Of a stretch of DNA of 39,097 nucleotides, positions 15,720-23,830 are shown in pieces. The notes beneath the pieces were generated by a model. It was not told the origin of the DNA. It made no database searches and was given only the letters and a program-made list of their open reading frames with translations. Each line of letters begins with the position of its first letter. The stretch's first letter is position 1. The translations under genes and the position numbers were made by a program. The DNA is taken from positions 1 to 39,097 of the forward strand of contig VBEG01000043.1 in the NCBI GenBank assembly GCA_005882115.1. Direction: 5' to 3'. The DNA comes from Chloroflexota bacterium. Lineage in GTDB: Bacteria; Chloroflexota; Dormibacteria; Dormibacterales; Dormibacteraceae.

Positions 15720-17154
15720 GCTCCCCTTTGCGCCTGGCGATGAATTCCTTCAGCTGCTCATCGACCGCGGGATCGATGCCGGGGTCCGGGTACTCCGCGA
15801 GGAGCTGCTTCCAGCGTTCCGCCGCGACGACGTCCGCGGTGCGCGAGCCGAAGCGCTGCCAGCGGTCGTAGTTCTCGGTCGACGAGATCCAGGGCCGGTA
15901 GAAACCCGTCCGGTAGTGGCGCATGGTGTGCTCGGCGCCCAGGAAGTGACCGCCCGGCCCGACCTCGCGCAAAGCATCCATCGCAAGCCCTTCCTCGTCG
16001 ACCGGCAGGCCGTGGCCCAGGAACCACTCGAACATCCGAAGCTGCTCAACGTCGATCGCGAACTTCTCATAGGACGCGAGGAGCGCGCTCTCCAGCCAAC
16101 CCGCGGCGTGGAGAACGAAGTTGACGCGGCCGAGGATGGTCGGCCACATGCACATCATCGATTCGTACGCGGCCTGGGCGTCTGGTCCCTTCGATGAAGT
16201 CATGGCACCGCCGCCGCGGAACGGCAGGTTGTAATGACGCGCCATCTGAGCGCTGGCGAGGATGCCCATCGCCGACTCCGGCGTGCCGAACGCCGGGCTG
16301 CCCGACTGCATATCCGTGTTGGTCAGGAACGATCCGTAGACGCTCGGTGTGCCGGGCCGGATGAGCTGGACGAGCGCGATCCCCGCGAGCGCTTCCGCCG
16401 TCTGCTGGGCGATGCTGCCGGCAAGGCCCATCGGCGACATCGCGCCGGCCATCAAAAAAGGCGTCACGATCACCGGCTGCCCTGCGTCTGAGTATTCGAG
16501 CAGCGCGCCCAACATGCGGTCGTCGTAGCGCAGCGGGCTGTTGACGTTGATCAGGCTGATCACCGCCGGAGTCTTCTCGATGCTCTCCCGACCGCCGAAG
16601 ACAATGGACGCCATCTCGATCGTGTCGCGCGCGTTCTCGTCCGAGATCACGCTGCCCATGAACGGCTTGTCGGTCCAGCGGATATGCGAATAGACCATAT
16701 CGAGGTGACGCGTGCCGAGCGGCAGATCCTCGGGCTCGACCGTCGTGCCGCCCGCACAATGAATCTGCTCCACCGCCTGCGCCATCTTGTCGAAGTTCGT
16801 GAAATCCTCGATGGTGGCGCCTCGCCGGCCACGCTCCAGGTCCGTGATAAAGGGCGGCCCGTAGACCGGCGCGGTGACAACGTTGTCGCCGCCCAGGACC
16901 ACGGAGCGCGCCGGGTTGCGCGCCTGCAGGTCGAAGGTCGGGGGCGTCTTGGCGACCTGTTCCATGACGAAGGCGCGCTCGAAGCGTACGCGATTGTCTT
17001 CGACCCGCATCCCCGCCTTGGCGAAGAGGTCCCGGGCCCGCCCGTGCAGGAAGTCGACGCCGATCTCCTCGAGGATCGTCATCGCCTGTTCGTGGATGGT
17101 GCTCTCCTCGTCCCTGGAAAGCAGGTCGTACGGCTTCAGCCGGTTCTTCCACAA
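15703..17154 (-). CDS. Trimethylamine methyltransferase (MttB) superfamily protein, non-pyrrolysine type
   Basis: A 483-residue TIM-barrel methyltransferase, full length for the MttB superfamily. Typical segments are IHEQAMTILEEIGVDF near residue 20, NPARSVVLGGDNVV near 80, an HCAGGTTVEPEDLP stretch and FRGGGAMTSSKGPDAQAAYE near 315. The frame runs from TTG 17154 to TGA without an in-frame TAG, so it lacks the pyrrolysine of archaeal MttB. Non-Pyl members demethylate quaternary amines such as glycine betaine, proline betaine or carnitine and methylate a corrinoid protein. The substrate here is unknown. No clear ribosome site precedes the TTG. It is cotranscribed with the cyclohydrolase-like gene. 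Confidence 0.92.
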   Translation of the reverse strand: MWKNRLKPYDLLSRDEESTIHEQAMTILEEIGVDFLHGRARDLFAKAGMRVEDNRVRFERAFVMEQVAKTPPTFDLQARNPARSVVLGGDNVVTAPVYGPPFITDLERGRRGATIEDFTNFDKMAQAVEQIHCAGGTTVEPEDLPLGTRHLDMVYSHIRWTDKPFMGSVISDENARDTIEMASIVFGGRESIEKTPAVISLINVNSPLRYDDRMLGALLEYSDAGQPVIVTPFLMAGAMSPMGLAGSIAQQTAEALAGIALVQLIRPGTPSVYGSFLTNTDMQSGSPAFGTPESAMGILASAQMARHYNLPFRGGGAMTSSKGPDAQAAYESMMCMWPTILGRVNFVLHAAGWLESALLASYEKFAIDVEQLRMFEWFLGHGLPVDEEGLAMDALREVGPGGHFLGAEHTMRHYRTGFYRPWISSTENYDRWQRFGSRTADVVAAERWKQLLAEYPDPGIDPAVDEQLKEFIARRKGELGDSP

Positions 17155-17327
17155 AGCGGGGTCAAGTTTGCTCTTCCCCCACTTGTAGGGGAACGCAAGG
17201 GGGCGCGCGGGGTGTGGTAACGTAGGCCGTGCCCGTTGGGGCGCTAGGTCCCGCCTGGGGACCTCACCTAATCTGAGTTGACCCCCATCACACGTCTCAT
17301 CCGTACCAACCTCTGGCCTCGCCTGGT
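17155..17327. promoter_or_regulatory. Divergent promoter region of mttB-like gene and helicase
   Basis: This 173-bp gap separates two outward-facing genes, so both promoters must lie here. It contains a diverged copy of the dispersed repeat (17174-17193) and a perfect inverted repeat AGGTCCC-GCCTG-GGGACCT (17246-17264). No second copy of the iclR-side inverted repeat was seen, so separate control of the MttB operon is possible. Promoter hexamers could not be assigned with confidence. Confidence 0.4.
17174..17193 (-). repeat. Diverged copy of the dispersed repeat (second hairpin only), copy E
   Basis: Minus strand reads TTCCCCTACAAGTGGGGGAA followed by GAG, close to TTCCCCATGAATGGGGAAGAG in other copies. 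The stem is TTCCCC/GGGGAA. It lies 20 bp upstream of the MttB start and so would be in its leader if the transcript begins further upstream. Confidence 0.5.
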
Positions 17328-19928
17328 ATGAGCACGCCCATACCCGGCGACGTCCTGCCTCTCTGGAACCCAGACATCCCGGGCGAGGAGATCCAGACCG
17401 GGCGTCTGGGCATCCGCGTCCGTCCCGGCACGCCCGCCGCCGCCAAGGTGACGGCGCTGGAGGCCCATGGGGGCGCGGAGCTGCTGCGCCAGGTGCTCCA
17501 GGAGCAGAAGCTCATTGACGGCACCTACAACGTCATCAAGCCGGAAAAGCCGCTCGAATTCATCGGCCAGGTCAGCTCCACGCTGATCACGGGCAAGCTC
17601 GGCCGGACGCCGATGGGCCTCGCCCTCGAGATCAGCGACTGGCAGGAGCTCGAGGGCGCCTACGAGATGGAGAAGAACCGCCTGCGGCTCGGCTACCAGG
17701 AGCTCCACATCGTCAAGGAGTGGGACGGCGACCTCGAGGGATTCACGGCGATCGTGCTTCGGGAGCAGGCCAAGGCCCAACCAATCCTCGACTCGACCAT
17801 GCGGTTCATCGAGCATCTCCGCGACTACCGTGAGAAGCTCGCCGAGGCTGCCGTCCGGCGCTACGAGGCGACGGAGCAGTGGATCGAGTGCCCCAAGTGC
17901 GAGACCGAGGTTCCTACCTCCAACGGCATCCACTGCCCTAACTGTGGCGAGGACATGCGGGGCGGCGAGTACGTGCGCGCGATCCTTCACCTCGCCGACG
18001 ACGGCGATGGGCGGATCTACCGGGGCATCGACTCGCTGACCGTGCGGTCGGCCGGCTTCCCCGAGTACCGCGGCATGTCGCTCGACCGGATCCAGGGCTC
18101 CAACCTGTGGGTCAGCTTCCGCCGCTACGACCCCCTGCCGGACGAAGGCATCGTCCTGCCGACCGCGAGCGTCGAGATGTTCGAAGCCCAGCGGTCGGTC
18201 ATCAGGCAGCTCCAGATCGGCAGCCCGCGCACCGGCGCGCTCGCCGCGGAGCTGGCTGACCCGGGCTGGCTCGGCACCCCGCCGCAAGTCCCCCTGGACG
18301 GCAAGAAGGCGCACCACCTTCCGGATCCCAACACGGAGCAGGCGGAGGCGGTCGCCCGCGTCATGGGACTGCGGCCTGGCCAGCTCTACCTCATCCAGGG
18401 CCCGCCAGGCACCGGCAAGACGACCGCGATCGTGGAATCCATACGCCGCATCCTGGGTCGCAACCCGAACTCCTCGATCCTCCTTTCCTCCCACTCCAAC
18501 GACGCGGTTGACACAGGCCAGGAGCGGCTGCTCGGCTTCTCCCACGTCCGGCAGGCGCGCATCGCCGAGCCGGGCAAGGTGCCCCGCCGGCTGCGGCCGA
18601 CGCTGGTCGAGGGCGACGACCTCGAGCCGTACAACCTCGTCGCGGGCACGTGCAACCGCCTGACGATCGATTCCCGCCTACGTTTCAAGGTCTTCGACTG
18701 GCTCATCCTCGACGAAGCCAACAAGGTGCGAGCCAACGAGGCGCTGGCGCTCATGCCCCTGGCCAAGCGGTGGGTCATGATCGGCGACCTCAACCAGCTC
18801 CCGCCCGTGATGGAAGAAGCGGCGTCGACGTTCAAGATCTCGCAGCCGCTCGACGAGGTCGTCCGCGACGACAGCTTCTACGGCTGGGTGTGGGACAAGG
18901 TGCCTGCGGGGTCCAGGATCATGCTGCCGCGCCAGTACCGGATGCGCGAGCCAATCGGCCGCGTGGTATCCGACCTCTTCTACGAAGGCAAGCTGATCCA
19001 CGAGGCGCCGCACCCGCGGATGCCGCTGCCGTGGCCGTTCGACCGCGAGCTGGTCTGGGTCGACACCGGCGCCCAGGACGAGTACCGCGACGCGCAGCGG
19101 TCCGTCGCCAACGAGTTCGAGGTCGCGCTGTGCAAGGACATCACCTCGATCATCCGGCGGCGCGTGCGCAAGGCCAAGCTCGCCGTGATCGCGATGTACA
19201 ACTCCCAGGTCAACCGTTTGCAGGGATCGCTGAAGGGCATCGTCCCGCCCGACGACATCGAGTCGGTCGACGCCTTCGAAGGCCGCGAGTCGGACGGCGT
19301 GATCCTGTCCCTGGTGCGGTCCAACGACCGCGCCGCGATCGGCTTCCTCAACGACCCGAACCGGGTCAACGTCGCCATCTCCCGGGCCAAGAAGCTGCTC
19401 GTGATCGTCGGCGACTCCAAGACCGTCATCGGCGGCGCGCCGGAGCTCTTCGGTCCCCTGTTCGAGCACTGCAAGGAGGAAGGCCTGGTCGCCGGAGTCG
19501 GCGCCGTGGTCACGGCCTGCCAGCGAGTCGGCATCCGGTCCCAGGTGCAGCGCCTGTCGCGGCCGCACCGGGGCGACCGCCGGACGCGGAGGCGCCGCCG
19601 CGGCCCCCGCGTGCAGGGGGAGGTTGCGGTCATCGGCGACGCGGCGATCTCGGCGAACGGGTCGGAGCCCCTGCCGGTCGAGGTCGAGGCTGCCACCAAC
19701 GGCGCCGGCATCGCGGAGGTTGCGTCAGCTTCAAGTCCCCACCCGGCGGCTTCGCCGCCGACCTCCCCGGCCGGTGGGGAGGTGAAGGCTGCTCCAAGGC
19801 CTCGCCCGGCGGCTTCGCCGCCGACCTCCCCGGCCGGCGGGGAGGCGAAGGCTGCTCCAAGGCCTCGCCCGGCGGCTGCGCCGCCGAAGCCTGCATCGAC
19901 CGAGGCGCAAGGCGGCTCGGATTCTTAA
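17328..19928 (+). CDS. Superfamily 1 (Upf1/DNA2-like) helicase with zinc ribbon and repeat-derived tail
   Basis: An 866-residue protein. Residues 1-185 are unassigned; a zinc ribbon has Cys188, Cys191, Cys203 and Cys206. Helicase motifs follow: Walker A GPPGTGKTT (358-366), motif II DEAN (462-465), GDLNQLPPV (motif III), QYRM (536-539), DAFEGRESDGVIL (motif V) and NVAISRAKKLLVIVGD (motif VI). This is the SF1B Upf1/AAA_11-AAA_12 arrangement of 5'-3' RNA/DNA helicases. The C-terminal 130 residues are basic, then low-complexity, with two 21-residue repeats. No nuclease domain or defence gene is adjacent. The stop lies inside an 18-bp palindrome. Cellular role unknown. Confidence 0.9.
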   Translation: MSTPIPGDVLPLWNPDIPGEEIQTGRLGIRVRPGTPAAAKVTALEAHGGAELLRQVLQEQKLIDGTYNVIKPEKPLEFIGQVSSTLITGKLGRTPMGLALEISDWQELEGAYEMEKNRLRLGYQELHIVKEWDGDLEGFTAIVLREQAKAQPILDSTMRFIEHLRDYREKLAEAAVRRYEATEQWIECPKCETEVPTSNGIHCPNCGEDMRGGEYVRAILHLADDGDGRIYRGIDSLTVRSAGFPEYRGMSLDRIQGSNLWVSFRRYDPLPDEGIVLPTASVEMFEAQRSVIRQLQIGSPRTGALAAELADPGWLGTPPQVPLDGKKAHHLPDPNTEQAEAVARVMGLRPGQLYLIQGPPGTGKTTAIVESIRRILGRNPNSSILLSSHSNDAVDTGQERLLGFSHVRQARIAEPGKVPRRLRPTLVEGDDLEPYNLVAGTCNRLTIDSRLRFKVFDWLILDEANKVRANEALALMPLAKRWVMIGDLNQLPPVMEEAASTFKISQPLDEVVRDDSFYGWVWDKVPAGSRIMLPRQYRMREPIGRVVSDLFYEGKLIHEAPHPRMPLPWPFDRELVWVDTGAQDEYRDAQRSVANEFEVALCKDITSIIRRRVRKAKLAVIAMYNSQVNRLQGSLKGIVPPDDIESVDAFEGRESDGVILSLVRSNDRAAIGFLNDPNRVNVAISRAKKLLVIVGDSKTVIGGAPELFGPLFEHCKEEGLVAGVGAVVTACQRVGIRSQVQRLSRPHRGDRRTRRRRRGPRVQGEVAVIGDAAISANGSEPLPVEVEAATNGAGIAEVASASSPHPAASPPTSPAGGEVKAAPRPRPAASPPTSPAGGEAKAAPRPRPAAAPPKPASTEAQGGSDS
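19742..19883 (+). repeat. Tandem 63-bp repeat, coding form of the dispersed two-hairpin element
   Basis: Two full 63-bp units (19742-19804, 19805-19867) and a partial third encode the helicase tail. Each contains GGCGGC-TTC-GCCGCC (19745-19759) and CCTCCCC-N7-GGGGAGG (19762-19782), the same two-hairpin order as the intergenic copies. The period is a multiple of three, so the frame is kept; each unit encodes about PAASPPTSPAGGE plus KAAPRPR. The two units differ at only two bases. Confidence 0.8.
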
Positions 19929-19941
19929 ACGTACGTTTAAG
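19924..19941. promoter_or_regulatory. 18-bp perfect palindrome spanning the helicase stop
   Basis: CTTAAACGTACGTTTAAG is perfectly self-complementary, AT-rich against the GC-rich surroundings, and ends 11 bp before the HIT-protein ATG. It includes the helicase stop TAA. With no loop and no T-run it suits a dimeric protein-binding site better than a terminator. The binder is unknown. Confidence 0.5.
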
Positions 19942-19952
19942 CTCTTCCCCGC

Positions 19953-20390
19953 ATGAGCGACCAGTGCGTGTTCTGCGAGATCATCAGGGGCCAGTCGCCC
20001 GTGAGCTGGACTTACCAGGACGACACAGTCGTGGCCTTCATGGACGTCCAGCCCATCACCCACGGCCACATGCTCGTGCTGCCTCGTGAGCATGCGGTGC
20101 TCATGACGGACATCAACGAGACGGCCGCGATGCGGACGTTCTGGATCGCCCGCAAGCTCGCCGAGGTGGCCCGCCACGCGCTCGGCGCGAGCGGCGTGAA
20201 CCTGCTCGTGATGGACGGCGAGACTGCTTACCAGGACGTCCCCCATTTCCACGTCCACGTCATCCCGCGCTACCCCAAGGATGGGTTTGGGCTCACGTTC
20301 CCCGAGACGTACGAGCACCCGCCCGCCCGCGCCCAGCTCGACGCGGTGGCGGCGACGCTCCGCGCGGCCGGCATGCCCGCTAAGGCGTGA
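19953..20390 (+). CDS. HIT-family nucleotide hydrolase/transferase
   Basis: A 145-residue protein with the histidine triad HFHVHVIPR (residues about 91-99) and the N-terminal CVFCEIIRG plus THGHMLVLPREH of bacterial HIT (HinT/Ap4A-hydrolase-like) proteins. The middle triad His attacks the alpha-phosphate of nucleotide substrates such as adenosine phosphoramidates. The ATG is 24 bp after the helicase stop and just downstream of the 18-bp palindrome. Its 3' end overlaps the convergent lipoprotein gene by 11 bp. Exact substrate unknown. Confidence 0.93.
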   Translation: MSDQCVFCEIIRGQSPVSWTYQDDTVVAFMDVQPITHGHMLVLPREHAVLMTDINETAAMRTFWIARKLAEVARHALGASGVNLLVMDGETAYQDVPHFHVHVIPRYPKDGFGLTFPETYEHPPARAQLDAVAATLRAAGMPAKA

Positions 20391-20802
20391 TCGCCACCTT
20401 CAGCGAATAGAGCGCGATATACATCGGGCACGCCATGCCCGGTGAGCACATCGGAGACGCCGTCGCGGTGAGGTCCACCTCACCGGCCTTTCTCGCTTGG
20501 AAAGCGCTCAGCGTGACTCCTCGTGCGGCCGATGCCGCGGGATCGACGATCGGTGCGAGCGTCGAGGGGTCGCTCGAGACCGGGTGCGTCCAGCTGTTCA
20601 CCCCGGTGGGGGCGTGGAGCACGACCTCCAGCGTCTGACCGGAGCGCATCGTGATCGCGTGGTCGGTATCGGTCGCGGTGACGTCGAACCGCTGTCCTGG
20701 GCTCGATGGCGACGGAGTGGGGTTCGACCCGTTGCCGATTCCTGTTGCGCCACAGGCAACGGAAAGGAGCCCGACCGCGGCGACAAGGATCAATTTCCGC
20801 AT
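20380..20802 (-). CDS. Small secreted lipoprotein, possibly chagasin (I42)-like
   Basis: A 140-residue lipoprotein. MRKLILVAAVGLLSVAC is a clear signal peptide with lipobox, followed by a Pro/Ser linker and an all-beta domain with ITMRSGQTLEVVLHAP, PTGVNSWTHP and a central Gly/Ala region. The order 'G-x-x-hydrophobic ... PTG ... W ... F-x-A-x-x-A-G' resembles chagasin-type cysteine protease inhibitors, but the match is loose. A Cys pair late in the protein (MCSPGMACPMY) is unusual for that fold. ATG 20802 is preferred over an upstream TTG because the signal peptide then begins with Arg-Lys. Confidence 0.7.
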   Translation of the reverse strand: MRKLILVAAVGLLSVACGATGIGNGSNPTPSPSSPGQRFDVTATDTDHAITMRSGQTLEVVLHAPTGVNSWTHPVSSDPSTLAPIVDPAASAARGVTLSAFQARKAGEVDLTATASPMCSPGMACPMYIALYSLKVAITP

Positions 20803-20841
20803 CTGAGTAGCCAAACGACGGCGGCGTCGTTGGGTAACTCC

Positions 20842-22299
20842 GTGACGTTACGATCGCGGTTTCGCGTGCGCAAACCGATGCTCCTCCTCGCCTCCCTCCT
20901 GCTGACCGCGTGCAGCGGCAGCGCCGGCGCCCCGCCGGCGGGCTCGCCCTCGGCATCGGCGGGCGGCATGAGCCAGGGGTTGATCGCTTACGCAGCGGCC
21001 GCCGGCATCGGCGTGCTCGACCCGACCAACGGGAAGTCGACGATCGTGGCTCCGCTGCCGGCCGCGGGCGCATTTCGAGTCGCCGGCCCGGTCTGGGGCC
21101 CGGCGCCCGGTCTCGACCACCCCGTCCTCTACTTCACGATCCACGACGACCGGCCACCAGAGAGACGGACCACGGCGGGTGTTGTCCCCTATGACTGGCT
21201 GTTTCGCGTCGATCCGTTCTCCGGCACCATCGATCCGATCGCCGCGTCGATGGACTCGACGAGCGAAGGCCCGATCGGCCTGGTCGCCAACTCTCACTAC
21301 CTCGGTCTCAGCGTCGGATGCTGCACGACTTACGAGGTCGACGCCCTTGACCTGACAAAACCGGCGGGACCGTTGAAGGTGCTGTCGAAGCCGCCGGCTC
21401 AAACCGCGTTCTTCACCGAAGGCGCGGCGCCGGGAAGCTCCGGACTGCTGGCCGTGCGCGCGTTCGGCACCGGAGCCTGGTACTGGCTCAACGCCGATGC
21501 AGGCGTGGTCAATCCGTTCCCGATCAAGCTCGGAGTGGACGACGGACCGATCGCATTCAGTCCCGACGGGACGATGGTCGCGGTCGCGAACATCGATCAC
21601 GGCGCCGTCATCGAGCCCATCAACAGCGAGCTGCCGCTTGGCTCGCCAAGCACGAGCGCGGCGGCGGTGGCGACGCCGTCGGTCCGGCCGAGTCCCACAG
21701 GCACGGGCGTCAAGCACGTGAACTCCAAGCTGCCGCATCCCGATGGGCTGTCGTGGAGCCCGGACGGCGCGCAGCTTGCGGTGGCGGTGAACGGCGAAGT
21801 CGAGCTGTACAAGACGTCGGCGCCCGACGGCCCCCCCGCGTCGCGCTACCTTGCCGGCGGAAACGTCGTGGGAGTCTCCTGGTCCGCAGCGATCACGGGC
21901 TTGACCTTCGATTCGGTGAAGGCGAGCAAGGGCCCGCAGACGATGGTGGACGCGCTGCTCGCCGCGACCAAGCTGCCAGCGCAGGCCGACACGCCTGCGA
22001 ATCGCCCCCTCACGAAGATCTATCTCTGGCAGTTCGATTCGTCGAAGACTTCACCCATCGAATCGATCGCCGACGCGCAGCCCGACACGCTGGCGAAGTA
22101 CCCGCCCATGAATGCGTCGGTGGTGTTTCATCACTGGGCCCCCACCGACACGTGGGCAATGCTCGGAGGCTGCTACCGCTACCGCGTGGTGATCGCGGGA
22201 AGCGTGACGCCGACGGCGTTCACGTTCGGTCTCGCGAGCAACACGTTGTGCTCGGCAAAGCCAACGCCGACGCTTTCGCCCAGCCCCAGCCACTCCTAG
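20842..22299 (+). CDS. Secreted lipoprotein with TolB/WD40-like propeller
   Basis: About 485 residues. The N-terminus (RSRFRVRKPMLLLASLLLTAC) is a signal peptide with lipobox, then a Gly/Ser/Pro linker. Blades carry TolB-type signatures FSPDGTMVAVANID and WSPDGAQLAVAVNGE. A Ser/Thr/Pro linker (about residues 275-295) separates two parts and the C-terminus is again Pro/Ser/Thr-rich. It probably sits on the outer face of the membrane; ligand unknown. Starts GTG 20842 and GTG 20866 are both possible. The frame is open to 20497 but there it is antisense to the divergent lipoprotein. Only 39 bp separate the two divergent starts. Confidence 0.78.
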   Translation: MTLRSRFRVRKPMLLLASLLLTACSGSAGAPPAGSPSASAGGMSQGLIAYAAAAGIGVLDPTNGKSTIVAPLPAAGAFRVAGPVWGPAPGLDHPVLYFTIHDDRPPERRTTAGVVPYDWLFRVDPFSGTIDPIAASMDSTSEGPIGLVANSHYLGLSVGCCTTYEVDALDLTKPAGPLKVLSKPPAQTAFFTEGAAPGSSGLLAVRAFGTGAWYWLNADAGVVNPFPIKLGVDDGPIAFSPDGTMVAVANIDHGAVIEPINSELPLGSPSTSAAAVATPSVRPSPTGTGVKHVNSKLPHPDGLSWSPDGAQLAVAVNGEVELYKTSAPDGPPASRYLAGGNVVGVSWSAAITGLTFDSVKASKGPQTMVDALLAATKLPAQADTPANRPLTKIYLWQFDSSKTSPIESIADAQPDTLAKYPPMNASVVFHHWAPTDTWAMLGGCYRYRVVIAGSVTPTAFTFGLASNTLCSAKPTPTLSPSPSHS

Positions 22300-22309
22300 G
22301 ATCAGATCC

Positions 22310-23827
22310 GTGGGTCTGGATTTCCTGGCGGGCCACGCCGGAGCGCTGGCGGCCAAGCCGGCCGTCATCTGCGGCGATCGCGTCCTCGACTTCGCAACCC
22401 TCAACAGGCATGCGAGCCGGGTCGCCAACGCCTTCACCTCGCTCGGATGCCGCGACGGCGACCGTGTCGCGTGGATGTCGTTCAATTCCATCGAAGGCGC
22501 GGAGATCGCCAACGGGCTGCGACGAGCGGGCTTGGTCATCGTGCCGGTCAACTTCCGGCTGCGCGGCCCGGAGATCGCGTACGTGCTCAACGATTCGGGC
22601 GCGAAGGCCGCTGCCTCCGGACCCGACCACGTCGAGGTGATGGCCGCGGCGATCGGGCAAGTCAAGCACGACATGCGTTTCGTCGCCGTAGGTGATCGAG
22701 TGCCGCAGGGATGGCTTTCCTACGACGAGCTGCTTGATTCTGCAGCAGACGAATTCGCGTCGGTGAGCGAGGGCCTGGGCGCGTCGATGATCTACACGTC
22801 CGGCACGACTGGCATCCCCAAGGGCGCCTGGAGGCCACATGGCGTGGACATCGCCAACGTGCTGCAGGTCATCTCCACCTTCGAGCTCACGCAGTCGGAC
22901 GTCCACCTGGTGTGCGGTCCCGGCTACCACAGCGGCGTTGCGTTCTTCTCAGCGCTGCACCAGGTCCTGGGCTCCACGGTGGTGCTGCTGCCGAAGTTCG
23001 ACGCTGAGGTGGCGCTCGATCAGATCGCACGGCATCGCGTGACGACCACGTTCATGGCGCCGACTCTATTGCAGCGTTTGGTCGACGCTCAGGAGAAGCG
23101 ACCGCGCGATACATCGTCGTTGCGAGCGGTGATCCTCGGCGCGGCGCCATGTCCGTACGCGTTGAAAGTTCGAGCCGAAGCGGTCTTAGGCCAGGTGGTG
23201 TGGGAGTTCTATGGCGCGACCGAGACCGGCATCAACACCGTCCTCAGGCCGGAAGACCAGCTTCGCAAGCCCGGATCGTGCGGAACCGCCTTGCCCGGTC
23301 AGGAGATCCGCCTCGTGCGCGCGGACGGGGCCGAGGCCGCGGTTGGGGAGCCGGGGGAGCTCATGGTCCGCAGCAACTGGCTCGCCGAGTATTTCAACCG
23401 GCCCGATGCCACCCGCGGCAGCCTGCACGAAGGATTTTTCTCGGTGGGAGACGTCGCGTACCGGGACGAGGAGGGCTACTTCTACATCTGCGACCGGAGG
23501 ATCGACATGATCATCTCGGGTGGCGTGAACATCTACCCGGCTGAGATCGAAGCAGTGCTTCACGCGCATCCCGCGGTAATGGACGCGGCGGTCATCGGCG
23601 TGCCCGATGACCAGTGGGGAGAGTCGGTGAAGGCGGTCGTCGAGCTTCGTGGTGGGATGGAGGTCACGGCCGACGCCCTGATCGCATTTTGCGGCGACCG
23701 GCTCGCCGGCTTCAAGAAACCTCGATCGATCGATTTCGTCGATGAGCTGCCTCGGGACGCTGCCGGCAAGCTGCTCAAGCGCAAGCTGCGCGATCCTTAC
23801 TGGGCGGGAGCCGGCCGAACCATCTAG
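22310..23827 (+). CDS. AMP-dependent acyl-CoA synthetase/ligase
   Basis: A 505-residue ANL-superfamily enzyme that activates a carboxylic acid with ATP to an acyl-adenylate and then to acyl-CoA. Motifs present are the P-loop YTSGTTGIPKG, EFYGATETG (A5), GDVAYRDEEGYFYICDR with the ribose-binding Asp (A7), IISGGVNIYPAEIE (A8) and the catalytic Lys in PRDAAGKLLKRKLR (A10). The GTG start has AGGA upstream and lies 10 bp after the lipoprotein stop. Substrate cannot be predicted; a PaaI-type thioesterase lies 2 kb downstream, but there is no clear pathway partner. Confidence 0.94.
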   Translation: MGLDFLAGHAGALAAKPAVICGDRVLDFATLNRHASRVANAFTSLGCRDGDRVAWMSFNSIEGAEIANGLRRAGLVIVPVNFRLRGPEIAYVLNDSGAKAAASGPDHVEVMAAAIGQVKHDMRFVAVGDRVPQGWLSYDELLDSAADEFASVSEGLGASMIYTSGTTGIPKGAWRPHGVDIANVLQVISTFELTQSDVHLVCGPGYHSGVAFFSALHQVLGSTVVLLPKFDAEVALDQIARHRVTTTFMAPTLLQRLVDAQEKRPRDTSSLRAVILGAAPCPYALKVRAEAVLGQVVWEFYGATETGINTVLRPEDQLRKPGSCGTALPGQEIRLVRADGAEAAVGEPGELMVRSNWLAEYFNRPDATRGSLHEGFFSVGDVAYRDEEGYFYICDRRIDMIISGGVNIYPAEIEAVLHAHPAVMDAAVIGVPDDQWGESVKAVVELRGGMEVTADALIAFCGDRLAGFKKPRSIDFVDELPRDAAGKLLKRKLRDPYWAGAGRTI

Positions 23828-23830
23828 CGC

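Noticed and set aside
15703-17154. Pyrrolysine-containing trimethylamine methyltransferase
   Set aside because: The frame is open from TTG to TGA without an in-frame TAG, and no pyl genes are seen. It is a non-Pyl member of the superfamily.
17268-18545. 425-codon open frame antisense to the helicase
   Set aside because: No recognisable domain; the helicase strand carries clear motifs throughout. Treated as a shadow.
19742-19883. Possible CRISPR-like array
   Set aside because: The 63-bp units are directly tandem without unique spacers and are in frame with a protein-coding gene.
17328-19928. Antiphage defence helicase
   Set aside because: No nuclease, methyltransferase or other defence gene adjoins it, and flanking genes are housekeeping or metabolic.
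22310-23827. Carnitine/crotonobetaine-CoA ligase (CaiC-like) feeding the demethylation system
   Set aside because: Only general acyl-CoA synthetase motifs are visible, no CaiA, CaiB or CaiD partner is nearby, and it is 5 kb from the locus. Function left open.
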